Translations under genes and position numbers: made by a program
The notes under the pieces: generated by a model
Seen by the model: only the letters and a program-made list of their open reading frames with translations
Databases searched by the model: none
Told to the model about the DNA's origin: nothing
NCBI RefSeq assembly: GCF_000787695.1
Contig: NZ_BBPH01000075.1
Location: 1-43,590, forward strand
Direction of reading: 5' to 3'
Source: Paracoccus sp. PAMC 22219
GTDB lineage: Bacteria; Pseudomonadota; Alphaproteobacteria; Rhodobacterales; Rhodobacteraceae
DNA: 43,590 nt
Shown here: positions 35,438-43,590 of the stretch, in pieces
Numbering within the stretch: the stretch's first letter is position 1
How the letters are laid out: each line of letters starts with the position of its first letter

Positions 35438-36328
35438 TCACGCACGCGCCGCGTCGCGGACCATCGCCAGAAACGCCGAAAACCCCGCCGACGGGTTGCG
35501 CCGACCCGGATAGTACAGGCTGAAGCCAGCCCGGGTCGGGGTCCAGTCGTCCAGCAGCCGTACCAGCCGCCCGGCGGCGATGTCGTCGGCCACGTCCTGT
35601 TCGATGAAGAACCCGATGCCCGCACCGTCCAGCACGGCGGCGCGGGCGATGGCAGCCTCGTCCAGGGTCAGGCGGCCCTGGGCCTCGATCTGCACCACCT
35701 CGGCGCCGCGCTGGAACGGCCAGCGCAGCAGCGCGCCGTTGGGCAGCCGCACCCGGATGCAATCCGTCAGCGGCAGGTCGGCCGGCGTCGCGGGCGTGCC
35801 ATGCGCCGCGATCCAGTCCGGCGACGCAACGACGGCATGGCGCTGTGGCCGCCCCACGGGCAGGGCGATCATGTCACGCGGCACCAGGTCGGCGGGGCGC
35901 AGGCCCAGGTCGAACCCCTCGGCCACGATGTCGACCAGCCGCCCTTCGGTGACCAGATCGACCTGCATCTGGGGAAACCGGCGCAGGAAGGCCAGGACCA
36001 GCGGCGCGATCTCTCTGCCCGCCTGGACCTAGGCGTTGATGCGCAGCAGGCCCGACGGCGTCAGGCGCTGTGACTGCGCGGTATCCATGGCGATACGGAT
36101 CTCGGCCACGGCGGGGCCGATGCGTTCGACAAAGGCGCGGCCCGCATCGCTCAGCGACACGCTGCGGGTGGTGCGGTTGAACAGGCGTACGCCAAGCGTG
36201 GCCTCCAGCCGCGCGATGTTGTGGGACAGCGCGGTCGTCGAGATGCCCAGATCCAGCGCCGCAGCCCGGAACGACCCGCGCCGCGCGATGGCCAGCACGG
36301 CCTCCAGCGCCTTCAGCCCCCCGTCCAT
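35438..36328 (-). pseudogene. LysR-family regulator with an in-frame amber codon
   Basis: This encodes a LysR-type regulator of 296 codons. The N-terminal winged helix ([34 protein letters not shown]) and the effector-binding domain ([24 protein letters not shown]) are in the same frame, but a TAG at 36029-36031 interrupts them near residue 100, after LLRINA. There is no indel, so this is a substitution (or a miscalled base, for example TCG read as TAG), unlike the frameshifted genes nearby. Translation would yield only the DNA-binding half. It is divergent from the SnoaL-like and SDR genes, its likely targets. Confidence 0.82.
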
Positions 36329-36440
36329 TGTCCCGCCTTCATTGTCCCGATCCTGTCATCAGCAGATGCCGATCTATCCTGATTATCCGCATGACCGTCC
36401 AGCGCTATATTAGGGGCATCAGAACCGAAAGGACCGTCCC

Positions 36441-36764
36441 ATGCAGTTGCCGCCCCCCATCCGGACCTATTTCACCGCCCGCGCGCCGCAGGATGGCGAC
36501 GCGCTGGCCGCCGCCTTTGCCCCCGACGCCGTCGTCCGTGACGAAGGCCGCGACCATCGCGGCCCACAGCAGATCCGCGACTGGTGGCTGGCCGCCAAGG
36601 CCAGGTACCACCACCATGCCGAGCCGATCGACACGACGCAGACCGATGACAGGACGGTCGTCCGGGCCACCGTCACCGGCGATTTTCCCGGCAGCCCCGC
36701 CGTGCTGCGCTTTGCCTTTGTGCTGGCGGATGACCGCGTCACCGCGCTGGAGATCGGCGGATGA
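36441..36764 (+). CDS. SnoaL/NTF2-like protein
   Basis: This is a 107-residue protein of the NTF2-like (SnoaL) fold, starting IRTYFTARAPQDGDALAAAFAPDAVVRDEG and ending in the usual beta-sheet. The given stretch in two parts is typical of family members of unknown substrate. AAAGG precedes the ATG. Its stop overlaps the ATG of the SDR gene (ATGA), so the two are an operon, divergent from the lysR gene. No catalytic role can be assigned. Confidence 0.85.
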   Translation: MQLPPPIRTYFTARAPQDGDALAAAFAPDAVVRDEGRDHRGPQQIRDWWLAAKARYHHHAEPIDTTQTDDRTVVRATVTGDFPGSPAVLRFAFVLADDRVTALEIGG

Positions 36765-37536
36765 CCGGGTTCCTGACGCTGCAGGGTAAGCGCACCCTGA
36801 TCACCGGCGGCACGCAGGCGCGGGCGCGGCCACGGTGGCGTTGTTCCGCGACCTTGGCGCGCGCGTGCTGACCACGGCGCGCAGGCCCGCCGCCCTGCCG
36901 GACGACCTGTTCATCGCTGCCGACCTGACCACCCTGCCCGGATGCGAAACCGTCGCCGCCGCCGTGCAGGACCGGATGGGCGGCGTCGACATCATCGTGC
37001 ACATGTTGGGCGGATCCTCCGCCCCCGGTGGCGGCTTTGCGGCCTTGGGAGAGGCGGAATGGCAGGCGGAACTGGCCCTGAACCTGCTGCCCGCGCTGCG
37101 GCTGGACCGGGCGCTGGTGCCCGGCATGGTCGCCCAAGGATCGGGCGTGGTGGTCCACGTCACCTCGATCCAGGCGCTGCTGCCCCTGCCCGATGCCACG
37201 ACCGCCTATGCAAGCGCCAAGGCCGCCCTGTCGGTCTACAGCAAAAGCCTGTCCAAGGAGGTCGCGCCCAAGGGCGTGCGCGTGGTGCGCGTGGCGCCCG
37301 GATGGATCGAGACCGAGGCCTCGGTCCGGCTGGCCGAACGGGTGGCGGCGGATGCGGGCACGGATCTGGACGGCGGTCGGCGGATCATCATGGACAGCCT
37401 TGGCGGCATCCCCCTTGGCCGCCCGTCGCAACCCGGGGAGGTCGCAAGCCTGATCGCCTTCCTCGCCTCCGACCGCGCGGCCAGCATCACCGGGACGGAA
37501 TACGTGATCGATGGAGGGACCGTGCCGACCGCGTGA
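36761..37536 (+). pseudogene. Short-chain dehydrogenase/reductase, frameshifted near the start
   Basis: This is an SDR of about 258 residues when repaired. The nucleotide motif is broken in the middle: LITGGTQ in one frame and [17 protein letters not shown] in the next. One more G at 36817-36818 restores [13 protein letters not shown]. Further on are the serine in [10 protein letters not shown] and YASAKAAL with the catalytic tyrosine and lysine, and the C-terminal [12 protein letters not shown]. It overlaps the SnoaL-like gene by four bases. The loss of a single G in a short run, with the remainder clean, suggests a sequence error. Confidence 0.83.
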
Positions 37537-37649
37537 CGGCAGGGGCAAGCCATTCCGGTGCCATTTCGACCCGGCGCGCGTTGCGGAACAGGTGCGGCGG
37601 CCACGGCCACGCGCGCCGCCACCCGTCATGCCGCAGCGGAGAGAGAAAG

Positions 37650-37844
37650 ATGCAGAAATTCGTCATTGCCCTGGGTGCCGCGCCGCATCTGAAGCTGTCC
37701 CGGACAGGCAGCGCCTTTACCGCGACCGAGGCTCCGATGGCCTTCGACAGCCATGAGGCCGCCTATGACTATGTTCTTGAGCACACCGAGGACGATCCGC
37801 TGAAAGGCGTCCGCGCCGAGATCATAGAGGATCTGTCCCTGTAG
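37650..37844 (+). CDS. Small hypothetical protein (64 residues)
   Basis: This is a 64-residue soluble protein beginning MQKFVIALGAAPHLKLSRTG and ending in EIIEDLSL. GGAGAGAG lies just before the ATG, and the codon use is like that of its neighbours, which supports a real gene. It has no membrane segment or motif that I recognise. It lies between the SDR gene and a long non-coding hairpin-rich stretch. Confidence 0.6.
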   Translation: MQKFVIALGAAPHLKLSRTGSAFTATEAPMAFDSHEAAYDYVLEHTEDDPLKGVRAEIIEDLSL

Positions 37845-37904
37845 GGTTGCGCCCATCGCAATGTCGCCGTCCAAGGTTGAAACTTTTCCGGACAGCGCCC
37901 GTAG

Positions 37905-38030
37905 AACGAAGGTGCAGGTCTTGCTTGGTCAGCGAGTTCCCTCTCCTCTCAGCCTTCATTAGGCGGGTGGACCCAGCACCTGCGTCGGCCCCCGGTCCCG
38001 TTTCCGGGGGTCGATCTCCCCCTCTTTTCG
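37905..38030 (+). ncRNA. Candidate small RNA with terminator-like 3' hairpin
   Basis: No protein gene covers 37845-38334. On the plus strand several helices fit together. An outer helix pairs 37911-37919 with 37978-37986 (GCAGGT/ACCTGC core). A hairpin lies at 37920-37936, a pyrimidine-rich single strand (CCCTCTCCTCT) follows, then a GCCT/AGGC hairpin at 37952-37964. A CCCCCGG/CCGGGGG stem (37989-38010) is followed by CTCTTTT. This layout resembles trans-acting small RNAs whose C/U-rich part pairs with ribosome sites. It is a structural inference by eye; no known family was recognised. Confidence 0.35.
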
Positions 38031-38104
38031 CCGGATCGAAAATGGTCCGACCCTGTCGAAAGAGATAGGCTGACTGATCAATCAACTTCAGTCATAAGGT
38101 ACTT

Positions 38105-38155
38105 AACAACCGGGGACGTTGAGTGGTTTTGTTGTAAGTTCTTTCCCCGGTTGTT
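38105..38155. repeat. Perfect 12-bp inverted repeat in an AT-rich stretch
   Basis: AACAACCGGGGA (38105-38116) and TCCCCGGTTGTT (38144-38155) are exact reverse complements around a 27-base, T-rich centre. A smaller dyad GACTGA/TCAGTC lies just to the left. The local base composition is much lower in GC than the rest of the window. It could be a regulator site, a hairpin in an RNA or a small mobile-repeat relic. Confidence 0.6.
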
Positions 38156-38179
38156 TACCTTCCCGAAATCATGATGCGC

Positions 38180-38213
38180 GGAACGGTCCCCTGCACGGGG
38201 ACCGCAGGTTCCG
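38180..38213. repeat. Extended hairpin upstream of the NTF2-like gene
   Basis: CGGTCCCC (38184-38191) and GGGGACCG (38197-38204) form a perfect 8-bp stem with a TGCAC loop, and the flanking GGAAC and GTTCC can extend it past a small bulge. A further CCCTCT/AGAGGG hairpin lies at 38297-38312, 23 bases before the next start codon. Confidence 0.55.
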
Positions 38214-38280
38214 GTCACGATGCCTCCCAGTGCTGACCCCTTCCGCAGCCCCCTCATCACAAGACTGTGCCACCCATTCG

Positions 38281-38305
38281 GGAACCGCCTGCGATCCCCT
38301 CTGTT
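38281..38305 (+). promoter_or_regulatory. Possible EcfG-like promoter of the NTF2-like gene
   Basis: GGAAC and TGTT are spaced by 16 bases, one base off the GGAAC-N16-CGTT form seen exactly at two other places in the window. The -10 element lies 30 bases before the ATG at 38335. Confidence 0.35.
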
Positions 38306-38334
38306 GAGAGGGAACGCACACGGGAGACGACAAG

Positions 38335-38699
38335 ATGGATGACACCAGGGTCTGGAATTTCGAAGAGAGCCTTTGGCGCGCATCAGAGGGGCGTTATCAT
38401 GACCGGTCGACCCGGAATGCGTCATGGCGCTCAGCCACGCGCCCTACCTGTTCCACGGCGAGGCCGCGGTCGAAGCCGTCACCGGAACGCCCGAATGGGA
38501 CGAGGTGACCTTTTCGAACCGCCACATCTCGCGCCCGCAGGAGGGTCTGATCGTGGTCGGCTATGAGGTCGCCGCCCAAAAGGGCGACACGACCTTCACC
38601 GCGGCCTGCACCTCTGTCTATCGGCAGAAGGCGCATGAGGACTGGACCGTCGTCCAGCATGCGCAGGTCGTGCAGGGTCACGGCGAACAGGCCAAGTGA
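38335..38699 (+). pseudogene. NTF2-like (DUF4440/SnoaL-type) protein, frameshifted
   Basis: This is a small protein of about 121 residues when repaired, of the NTF2-like/DUF4440 type. It starts MDDTRVWNFEESLWRASEGR and continues ALSHAPYLFHGEAAVEAV, with a C-terminal beta-sheet ending in WTVVQHAQVVQ. The frame breaks at 38405-38406; one more G restores RYHDRVDPECVMALSHAP. GGGAG is eight bases before the ATG at 38335. A perfect Rho-independent terminator follows. An independent start at ATG 38424 would lose the first quarter. Function unknown. Confidence 0.75.
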
Positions 38700-38727
38700 T
38701 CCTTGCCTGCACCGTCTGACAGGATCG

Positions 38728-38753
38728 ATCCCGGCAGGAATGCCGGGATTTTT
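38728..38753 (+). terminator. Rho-independent terminator
   Basis: ATCCCGGCA-GGAA-TGCCGGGAT is a perfect 9-bp stem with a 4-base loop followed by a run of five T, 29 bases after the NTF2-like stop. It is the most canonical terminator in the window. Confidence 0.93.
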
Positions 38754-39025
38754 CATGTCCGCATGGCGGGGCAGATGGCGCGCCAAAGGCCAGCCGCACG
38801 CACACCAACCGCAGATTTCCGTTCAAACGGCGGGCCCGCGCTGGTACGCGTCCGACATGCGCCGCCAGACCGTCGGGGACGCAGGGACAACACACGGGTG
38901 GGACATGGACCACGGATACTGCAGCAATCAGGGACGGGGCCAACTGCATGGCGGCCGTCCTGCGGGACGATTCGGCCATGGCGCGTCATATGGACCCAAC
39001 GCCACCCCGACGAAAGCATCGCGCC
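38754..39025. other. Non-coding spacer before the DUF1622 gene
   Basis: Between the terminator and the DUF1622 start I see no convincing gene on either strand and no exact promoter match. A short palindrome GCGGGCCCGC lies near 38833. Nothing else stands out. Confidence 0.5.
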
Positions 39026-39403
39026 ATGACTGATGTCACCATGTCCTCCATGGCGGACCACCTGGGCCTTGTGGCGGCCGGACTGGAATGGATTGTCATC
39101 GCGCTGGAGCTGTTCGCGATCGGCATCCTTCTGCTGGGCGTCATGCGGTTCGCCACGCGCTTCGTGTCGGGCGACGTCATGCAACGCGACGCGCACGAGC
39201 GCGACCATCAACTGAACCACGGGCGGCTGGCGCTTGGCCGGCATATCCTGGCGGGGCTGGAGGTGCTGATCGTGGCGGACCTGATCCGCACCATCCTGCA
39301 TCTCAGCCTTGCCAACATCCTGCTGCTGGGGGCGATCGTCGTCATCCGGTCGTTCATCTCGTTCATGCTGGAATACGAGATGAAATCGCTTCAGGACGAA
39401 TGA
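39026..39403 (+). CDS. DUF1622 membrane protein
   Basis: This is a 125-residue membrane protein of the DUF1622 family with three predicted helices: GLEWIVIALELFAIGILLLGV, the segment around EVLIVADLIRTIL, and NILLLGAIVVIRSFISFML. The arginine/glutamate pattern after the first helix (LGRHILAGLE) is typical of the family. The ATG at 39026 lacks a strong ribosome site; ATG 39041 or 39050 are possible. Function unknown. It is convergent with malQ, only 21 bases apart. Confidence 0.82.
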   Translation: MTDVTMSSMADHLGLVAAGLEWIVIALELFAIGILLLGVMRFATRFVSGDVMQRDAHERDHQLNHGRLALGRHILAGLEVLIVADLIRTILHLSLANILLLGAIVVIRSFISFMLEYEMKSLQDE

Positions 39404-39424
39404 TCACACCCCAATTCTGCCGGT

Positions 39425-41257
39425 TCAGTCGCCCCCGGCCTGGACCGGCCGTTCCGACGCCAGACCCGCCGTCAGATCGCGGAACAGCGGCGTGGCCACC
39501 AGATTGTCCAGCGGCATGGACAGCTTGCGGCGCCAGTTGGGATATTCGTCGACGGTCGAGGGCACGTTGACCGGATGCAGCTCTGCCGCCAGATCCTCCA
39601 GCCGGACCGCGAACAGGCGTGACGGCGCGGTGGCCAGATGGCGATGCACCGCGATTGTCAGATCACCGGGTGCGTCGTCCGGGTCGATCCCCGCCGCCCG
39701 CTCAGACGTCAGCAGCCCTGCTGCGACCAGATCGGCCAACAGGTCGGCGCGTTCCGTGTCGCGCGCATCACGCTGTTCGGTCGCCGCGGCGTCGCTGATG
39801 AAGCCGAACCGCTGGCGCAGTGCCACGTCGTCGCCCTTCCACCAGCCGCGAAACGTCGGCAGGTCATGCGTGGACAAACAGGCCAGCGCGTCGCGCGGAT
39901 AATCGGCGGGCGGGATGAACCCGTGCTTTCCGCGTTCGAAGAAGAAGATCCGATAGGACAGGATGCGGCACGCCTCCATCACCTCGCGGAACCCCGGCGG
40001 GACGTTGCCCAGATCCTCTCCGATGATGGTGGTCTGGTTCTGAAGGGAAGCCTCGGCCAGGGCGGACAGCATGTCCTCCAGCGGATAGCGGGCATAGGTG
40101 CCGTCGGCGGCCCCGGCCCCCTGCGGCATCAGGAACAGCTGCCACAGACCCATCGCATGATCGATGCGCAGCGCGCCCGCCTGCTGTGTCGCATGCCGGA
40201 TCAGGTCGCGGAACGGCGCCGCCCGCGTCGCGGCCATGGCAACGGGCGACAAGGGCGCCAGACCCCAGTCCTGCCCCTGTTCGTTGAAGTAATCCGGCGG
40301 CGCGCCGATGCGCACGTCGGGCAGCACGATGTCGCTGCCCCAACTGCCGGACCCGTCCGCGGCCTCTCCGACCGCGAAGTCCAGATAGAGGCCGATCGCC
40401 ATGCCCAGATCGCGACAGCGGTCGCGCAGAGCCTGCAACTGCAACTGGCACAGATATTGCAGCCACATGTGAAAGGCGATGTCGTCGGCGCGGTTCGTTG
40501 CCAGCTGGCGCATGGCATCACCGTCGACATCGCGCCACGCGTCGGGCCAGCTGAGCCAACCGGCACCGTGGCCCGCATCGACCATCGCCGCCGACGCGAC
40601 CTCGAACAGGGCATGGCGGCGCAGATCGTCGCCGCCCTCGGCCACGAAAGCGTCCGGCAAGGTCGCGCCCGCGGACCAGATGGCGCGCAGGGCGGACAGC
40701 TTGGCCGCAGCGACGGCGGGATAGTCGACCAGCTCCGCGTCGCGCAGATTCTCCAACATCGCCCCATCGGCCATGTCGGCGCGAAAGCCCGGCACCCGGT
40801 CAACGGCCAGGTACAGCGGGTTCAGGAACCGCCGGTTGGACGGAGAGAACGGGCTGCACCGGGACGGATCGGCCAGAAACATCGCGTGCAGCGGGTTCAG
40901 ACCCAGAAACGCCGCACCCGCCTGTGCGGCATGACCCGCCAGCACCTGCAGGTCGCCGAAATCACCGATGCCCCAGTTCCGGTCGCTGCGCAGCTGATAC
41001 AGCTGCAGCGCGATCCCCCAGTGACGCCCTTGCCCCGGCACATGGCACTGCGCCCCTTTGGGTGCGGTCAGGCGCGGCTCGGATTCCAGCGGAGGCAGGT
41101 TGTCCGCATCGAACGCGTCCAGCAGACCGCGCAACGTGTCGTCCGGCGCGTCGTGGACCGCGCCGCCGACCAGATCGTATTGCGGCTGGATGCCATAGGC
41201 GCGGGCGCGGTCGTGCAGGGGGTCGCCGTCGCCCCCTGTCGGCCGGGCAGAGGTCAT
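39425..41257 (-). CDS. malQ: 4-alpha-glucanotransferase (amylomaltase, GH77)
   Basis: This is MalQ, 610 residues, which transfers alpha-1,4-glucan segments between malto-oligosaccharides. The GH77 landmarks are [20 protein letters not shown] with the nucleophile aspartate, [15 protein letters not shown] with the acid/base glutamate, and [14 protein letters not shown] with the third acidic residue. [14 protein letters not shown] is also typical. Its ATG overlaps the glgB stop (ATGA). It is the last gene of the leftward treS-glgB-malQ order and handles glucan trimming in glycogen and trehalose metabolism. Confidence 0.94.
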   Translation of the reverse strand: MTSARPTGGDGDPLHDRARAYGIQPQYDLVGGAVHDAPDDTLRGLLDAFDADNLPPLESEPRLTAPKGAQCHVPGQGRHWGIALQLYQLRSDRNWGIGDFGDLQVLAGHAAQAGAAFLGLNPLHAMFLADPSRCSPFSPSNRRFLNPLYLAVDRVPGFRADMADGAMLENLRDAELVDYPAVAAAKLSALRAIWSAGATLPDAFVAEGGDDLRRHALFEVASAAMVDAGHGAGWLSWPDAWRDVDGDAMRQLATNRADDIAFHMWLQYLCQLQLQALRDRCRDLGMAIGLYLDFAVGEAADGSGSWGSDIVLPDVRIGAPPDYFNEQGQDWGLAPLSPVAMAATRAAPFRDLIRHATQQAGALRIDHAMGLWQLFLMPQGAGAADGTYARYPLEDMLSALAEASLQNQTTIIGEDLGNVPPGFREVMEACRILSYRIFFFERGKHGFIPPADYPRDALACLSTHDLPTFRGWWKGDDVALRQRFGFISDAAATEQRDARDTERADLLADLVAAGLLTSERAAGIDPDDAPGDLTIAVHRHLATAPSRLFAVRLEDLAAELHPVNVPSTVDEYPNWRRKLSMPLDNLVATPLFRDLTAGLASERPVQAGGD

Positions 41258-43434
41258 GCCTTCACCGGCATCAGAACCACGGTCGCAAGCGGCGGCAGGG
41301 TCAGGCTCAGCGACTGGTCGCGGCCGTGCCAGACCGTCGGTTCGGCGTCGCGCACCGCGGCGTTGCCGACACCCGATCCGCCATAGGTCGGATCGTCGCT
41401 GTTCAGCACCTCGCGCCACGCACCGGGCAGCGGAACGCCGATGCGGTAATCCTCGCGCACGACGGGGGTCAGGTTGCACACGACCACGACCGGGGGCGCG
41501 CCGTCATCGGACTTGCGCATCCAGACCAGCACGCTTTGCGCGGTGTCGCTGCTGTCGATCCATTCGAACCCATCGGGGTCGCAGTCCAGACGGTGCAGGG
41601 CGGGCGTGTCGCGGTACAGCCGGTTCAGGTCCGCGACCAGCGCCTGCACGCCCGCATGCATCGGGTCGTCCAGCAGGTGCCAGTCCAGCGACTGGTCGTG
41701 GTTCCATTCGCGATCCTGCGCGAATTCACAGCCCATGAACAACAGCTTCTTGCCGGGATGGGTCCACATGAAGGCGTAATAGGCCCGCAGGTTCGCGAAT
41801 TTCTGCCAGCGGTCGCCGGCCATTTGGCGGATCAGCGATCCCTTGCCATGCACGACCTCGTCATGGCTCAGCGGCAGGACGAAATCCTCGGAGAAGGCAT
41901 AGACCAGACCGAATGTCAGGTCGTGCTGATGATGCTGACGGTGGATCGGGTCAAGGCGGAAATAGGACAGCGTGTCATTCATCCAGCCCATGTTCCACTT
42001 GAACGCAAAGCCCAGGCCCCCCTGGTCGACGGGTCGGCTGACCATCGGAAAGGCGGTCGATTCCTCGGCGATGGTGATGGCGCCGGGGTGGTCGGTGGTG
42101 ACGCGGGTGTTGACCTCGCGCAAGAAATCGATGGCCTCCAGGTTCTGGTTGCCGCCGTGGCGGTTGGGCACCCATTCGCCGGGCTGGCGCGAATAATCCA
42201 GATACAGCATCGACGCCACCGCATCGACGCGCAGCGCGTCGACATGGAACTTGTCCACCCAATAGAGCGCGCTGGCCTGCAGAAAATTGGCGACCTCGCG
42301 GCGGCCGAAGTTATAGATCAGCGTGTTCCAGTCCTGATGGAACCCCTGGCGCGGATCGGCATGTTCATACAGCGACGTGCCGTCAAACCCCGCCAACCCA
42401 TGCGCGTCGGACGGGAAATGCGCAGGCACCCAGTCCATGATGACGCCGATGCCCGCCTGATGCAGGCGATCGACCAGCCGCGCGAACGCTTCGGGCGACC
42501 CGAACCTGCTGGTGGGCGCGAACAGGCCCACGGGCTGATAGCCCCACGACCCGGTAAAGGGATGTTCGCCCACCGGCAGGAATTCGACATGGGTAAAGGC
42601 CATGCGCTGTACATAGGGCACCAGCAGATCGGCCATCGCGTCATAATCCAGGATCTCGGCATCGCCGCCCCGGCGCCAGGAGCCCAGATGCACCTCATAG
42701 ATCGAGATCGGGGCCTGCCGGTCCTGCCGGCGCGCGCGCTCGGTCATCCATGCGCCGTCGCGCCAGTCGTGATCGGGCAGACCGTGCACGACCGATGCGG
42801 TTTCCGGCGACTGCTGGTGGGCGAACCCGACCGGGTCCGCCTTGAGCGGCAGACGTTCGCCATGCGCGCTGAGGATCTCGTACTTGTAGACCTCTCCGGT
42901 GGTCAGGCCGGGGATGAACAGCTCCCAGATGCCGGGGCCAAGACGGCGGCGCATCGGGTGGCGGCGGCCATCCCACGCGTTGAAATGGCCCACCACGCTG
43001 ACGCGCCGGGCATTGGGCGCCCAGACCGCAAAGGCCACGCCCGCGACACCCTGATGGGTGATCGGACGCGCACCCAGCTTGTCGTACAGGCGGCGGTGGC
43101 TGCCCTCGGCCAGCAGGTATTCGTCCATCTCTCCCAGGACGGGACCAAAGCGATAGGGGTCACCCACCTGCCACTCATGATCGCCCGCCCGCATCGCCAA
43201 CCGGTATGCCCCCTGCGGGCCGGGCCCGCAGAAGAACCCCTCGGGGTGGATCCGTTCCAACGGAAACACACCGTCATTGGTCAGGGCGCGGACCTCGGCG
43301 GCCTGCGGCGCAAAGACCCGCAGCTGACCTTCATGCGGACCCAGGATCGCGAACGGGTCGTGATGCTGTCCGCGCAGGATCGCCTCGATCCCGGAGGAGG
43401 TCAGCCCGTCGGGCAGATATGCGACATCGGTCAT
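41254..43434 (-). CDS. glgB: 1,4-alpha-glucan branching enzyme
   Basis: This is GlgB, 726 residues, which makes alpha-1,6 branches in glycogen. An N-terminal CBM48 region contains [22 protein letters not shown]. The GH13 regions are DWVPAHFP (I), [15 protein letters not shown] with the nucleophile (II), [11 protein letters not shown] with the acid/base (III) and [10 protein letters not shown] (IV). It overlaps the upstream trehalose synthase gene and the downstream malQ by four bases each, so the three are one coupled operon. Confidence 0.96.
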   Translation of the reverse strand: MTDVAYLPDGLTSSGIEAILRGQHHDPFAILGPHEGQLRVFAPQAAEVRALTNDGVFPLERIHPEGFFCGPGPQGAYRLAMRAGDHEWQVGDPYRFGPVLGEMDEYLLAEGSHRRLYDKLGARPITHQGVAGVAFAVWAPNARRVSVVGHFNAWDGRRHPMRRRLGPGIWELFIPGLTTGEVYKYEILSAHGERLPLKADPVGFAHQQSPETASVVHGLPDHDWRDGAWMTERARRQDRQAPISIYEVHLGSWRRGGDAEILDYDAMADLLVPYVQRMAFTHVEFLPVGEHPFTGSWGYQPVGLFAPTSRFGSPEAFARLVDRLHQAGIGVIMDWVPAHFPSDAHGLAGFDGTSLYEHADPRQGFHQDWNTLIYNFGRREVANFLQASALYWVDKFHVDALRVDAVASMLYLDYSRQPGEWVPNRHGGNQNLEAIDFLREVNTRVTTDHPGAITIAEESTAFPMVSRPVDQGGLGFAFKWNMGWMNDTLSYFRLDPIHRQHHQHDLTFGLVYAFSEDFVLPLSHDEVVHGKGSLIRQMAGDRWQKFANLRAYYAFMWTHPGKKLLFMGCEFAQDREWNHDQSLDWHLLDDPMHAGVQALVADLNRLYRDTPALHRLDCDPDGFEWIDSSDTAQSVLVWMRKSDDGAPPVVVVCNLTPVVREDYRIGVPLPGAWREVLNSDDPTYGGSGVGNAAVRDAEPTVWHGRDQSLSLTLPPLATVVLMPVKA

Positions 43435-43590
43435 GCGTTCTCCTGCGTCAGCAGTTCCAGGATACCCGCCAGCGGAATGCCGACCCAGGCCGGGCGGTTG
43501 CCCAGCTCGTATCCGGTCTCGTAGATGGCCTTCTGCAGCAGGAACAGGTCCAGCAGCGCATCGGCCGCGGCACGATCGGACGGCAGGTTC
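43431..43590 (-). CDS. treS: Trehalose synthase/maltokinase C-terminus (partial)
   Basis: Only the last 52 residues are in the window, running off the right edge. [20 protein letters not shown] followed by [17 protein letters not shown] is the characteristic end of maltokinase domains, commonly fused to trehalose synthase. The stop overlaps the glgB ATG. The full protein probably interconverts maltose and trehalose and phosphorylates maltose for the GlgE pathway, but the fusion itself cannot be seen here. Confidence 0.7.
   Translation of the reverse strand, partial: NLPSDRAAADALLDLFLLQKAIYETGYELGNRPAWVGIPLAGILELLTQENA

Noticed and set aside
40924..43524. An open frame of 866 codons on the plus strand opposite glgB and malQ
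   Set aside because: It is a product of high GC on the strand opposite two unmistakable GH13/GH77 genes; its translation is arginine, glutamine and histidine rich with no domain.

Overview
The window is a GC-rich stretch of an alphaproteobacterial chromosome, most likely Rhodobacteraceae and probably Paracoccus-like. That placement is inferred from TRAP and TTT solute-binding proteins, a GTTC-N7-GTTC type LexA box, GGAAC-N16-CGTT promoters typical of the EcfG general stress sigma factor, and densely packed operons with 4-base ATGA overlaps. No tRNA, rRNA, CRISPR array, phage or intact insertion sequence was seen.

Layout. (1) 35-4548: a TctD/TctE-type two-component system flanked by two paralogous TctC-like periplasmic binding proteins, with a perfect 10-bp inverted repeat in the divergent promoter region; no TctA/TctB permease is in the window. 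(2) 4532-5521: a D-2-hydroxyacid dehydrogenase. (3) 5594-7740: an arsenic operon arsR-acr3-arsH, with acr3 frameshifted. (4) 7787-10757: an SOS mutagenesis cassette imuA-imuB behind a LexA box, followed by a decayed dnaE2 that keeps only N-terminal and extreme C-terminal sequence. (5) 10902-11980: a DUF475/TerC-like membrane protein, frameshifted. (6) 12167-21305: a pentonate locus: xylD (xylonate dehydratase), a D-2-hydroxyacid-type flavoprotein dehydrogenase, a FadR-type GntR regulator, xylX (2-keto-3-deoxyxylonate dehydratase), a complete TRAP transporter and an EamA transporter. Two copies of a GntR-type operator link the parts. (7) 21335-27308: a stress-flavoured segment (PfpI/DJ-1, GH15, SDR, glutamine amidotransferase, DUF3072, EamA) with two exact EcfG-type promoters, and a GFA gene remnant. 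(8) 27339-31005: a DUF305 protein, a triple peptidoglycan-binding-repeat protein and minCDE. (9) 31043-35425: a paoABC-like molybdenum aldehyde oxidoreductase divergent from a TetR regulator with a 17-bp palindrome between them. (10) 35438-39403: a LysR gene with an internal stop, SnoaL-like and SDR genes, small proteins, and a 490-base non-coding stretch rich in strong hairpins that may encode a small RNA. (11) 39425-end: malQ, glgB and the end of a trehalose synthase/maltokinase gene.

A striking feature of the sequence as given is the number of interrupted genes: eight single frameshifts (acr3, DUF475, gntR, peptidoglycan-binding protein, paoC, paoB, SDR, NTF2-like), six of which are restored by adding one G on the coding strand, plus one in-frame amber codon (lysR). 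This pattern suggests indel error in the assembly more than decay, and it must be settled before these genes are called broken. The dnaE2 remnant is different: it has a large internal deletion, several frameshifts and stops, and is a real pseudogene.
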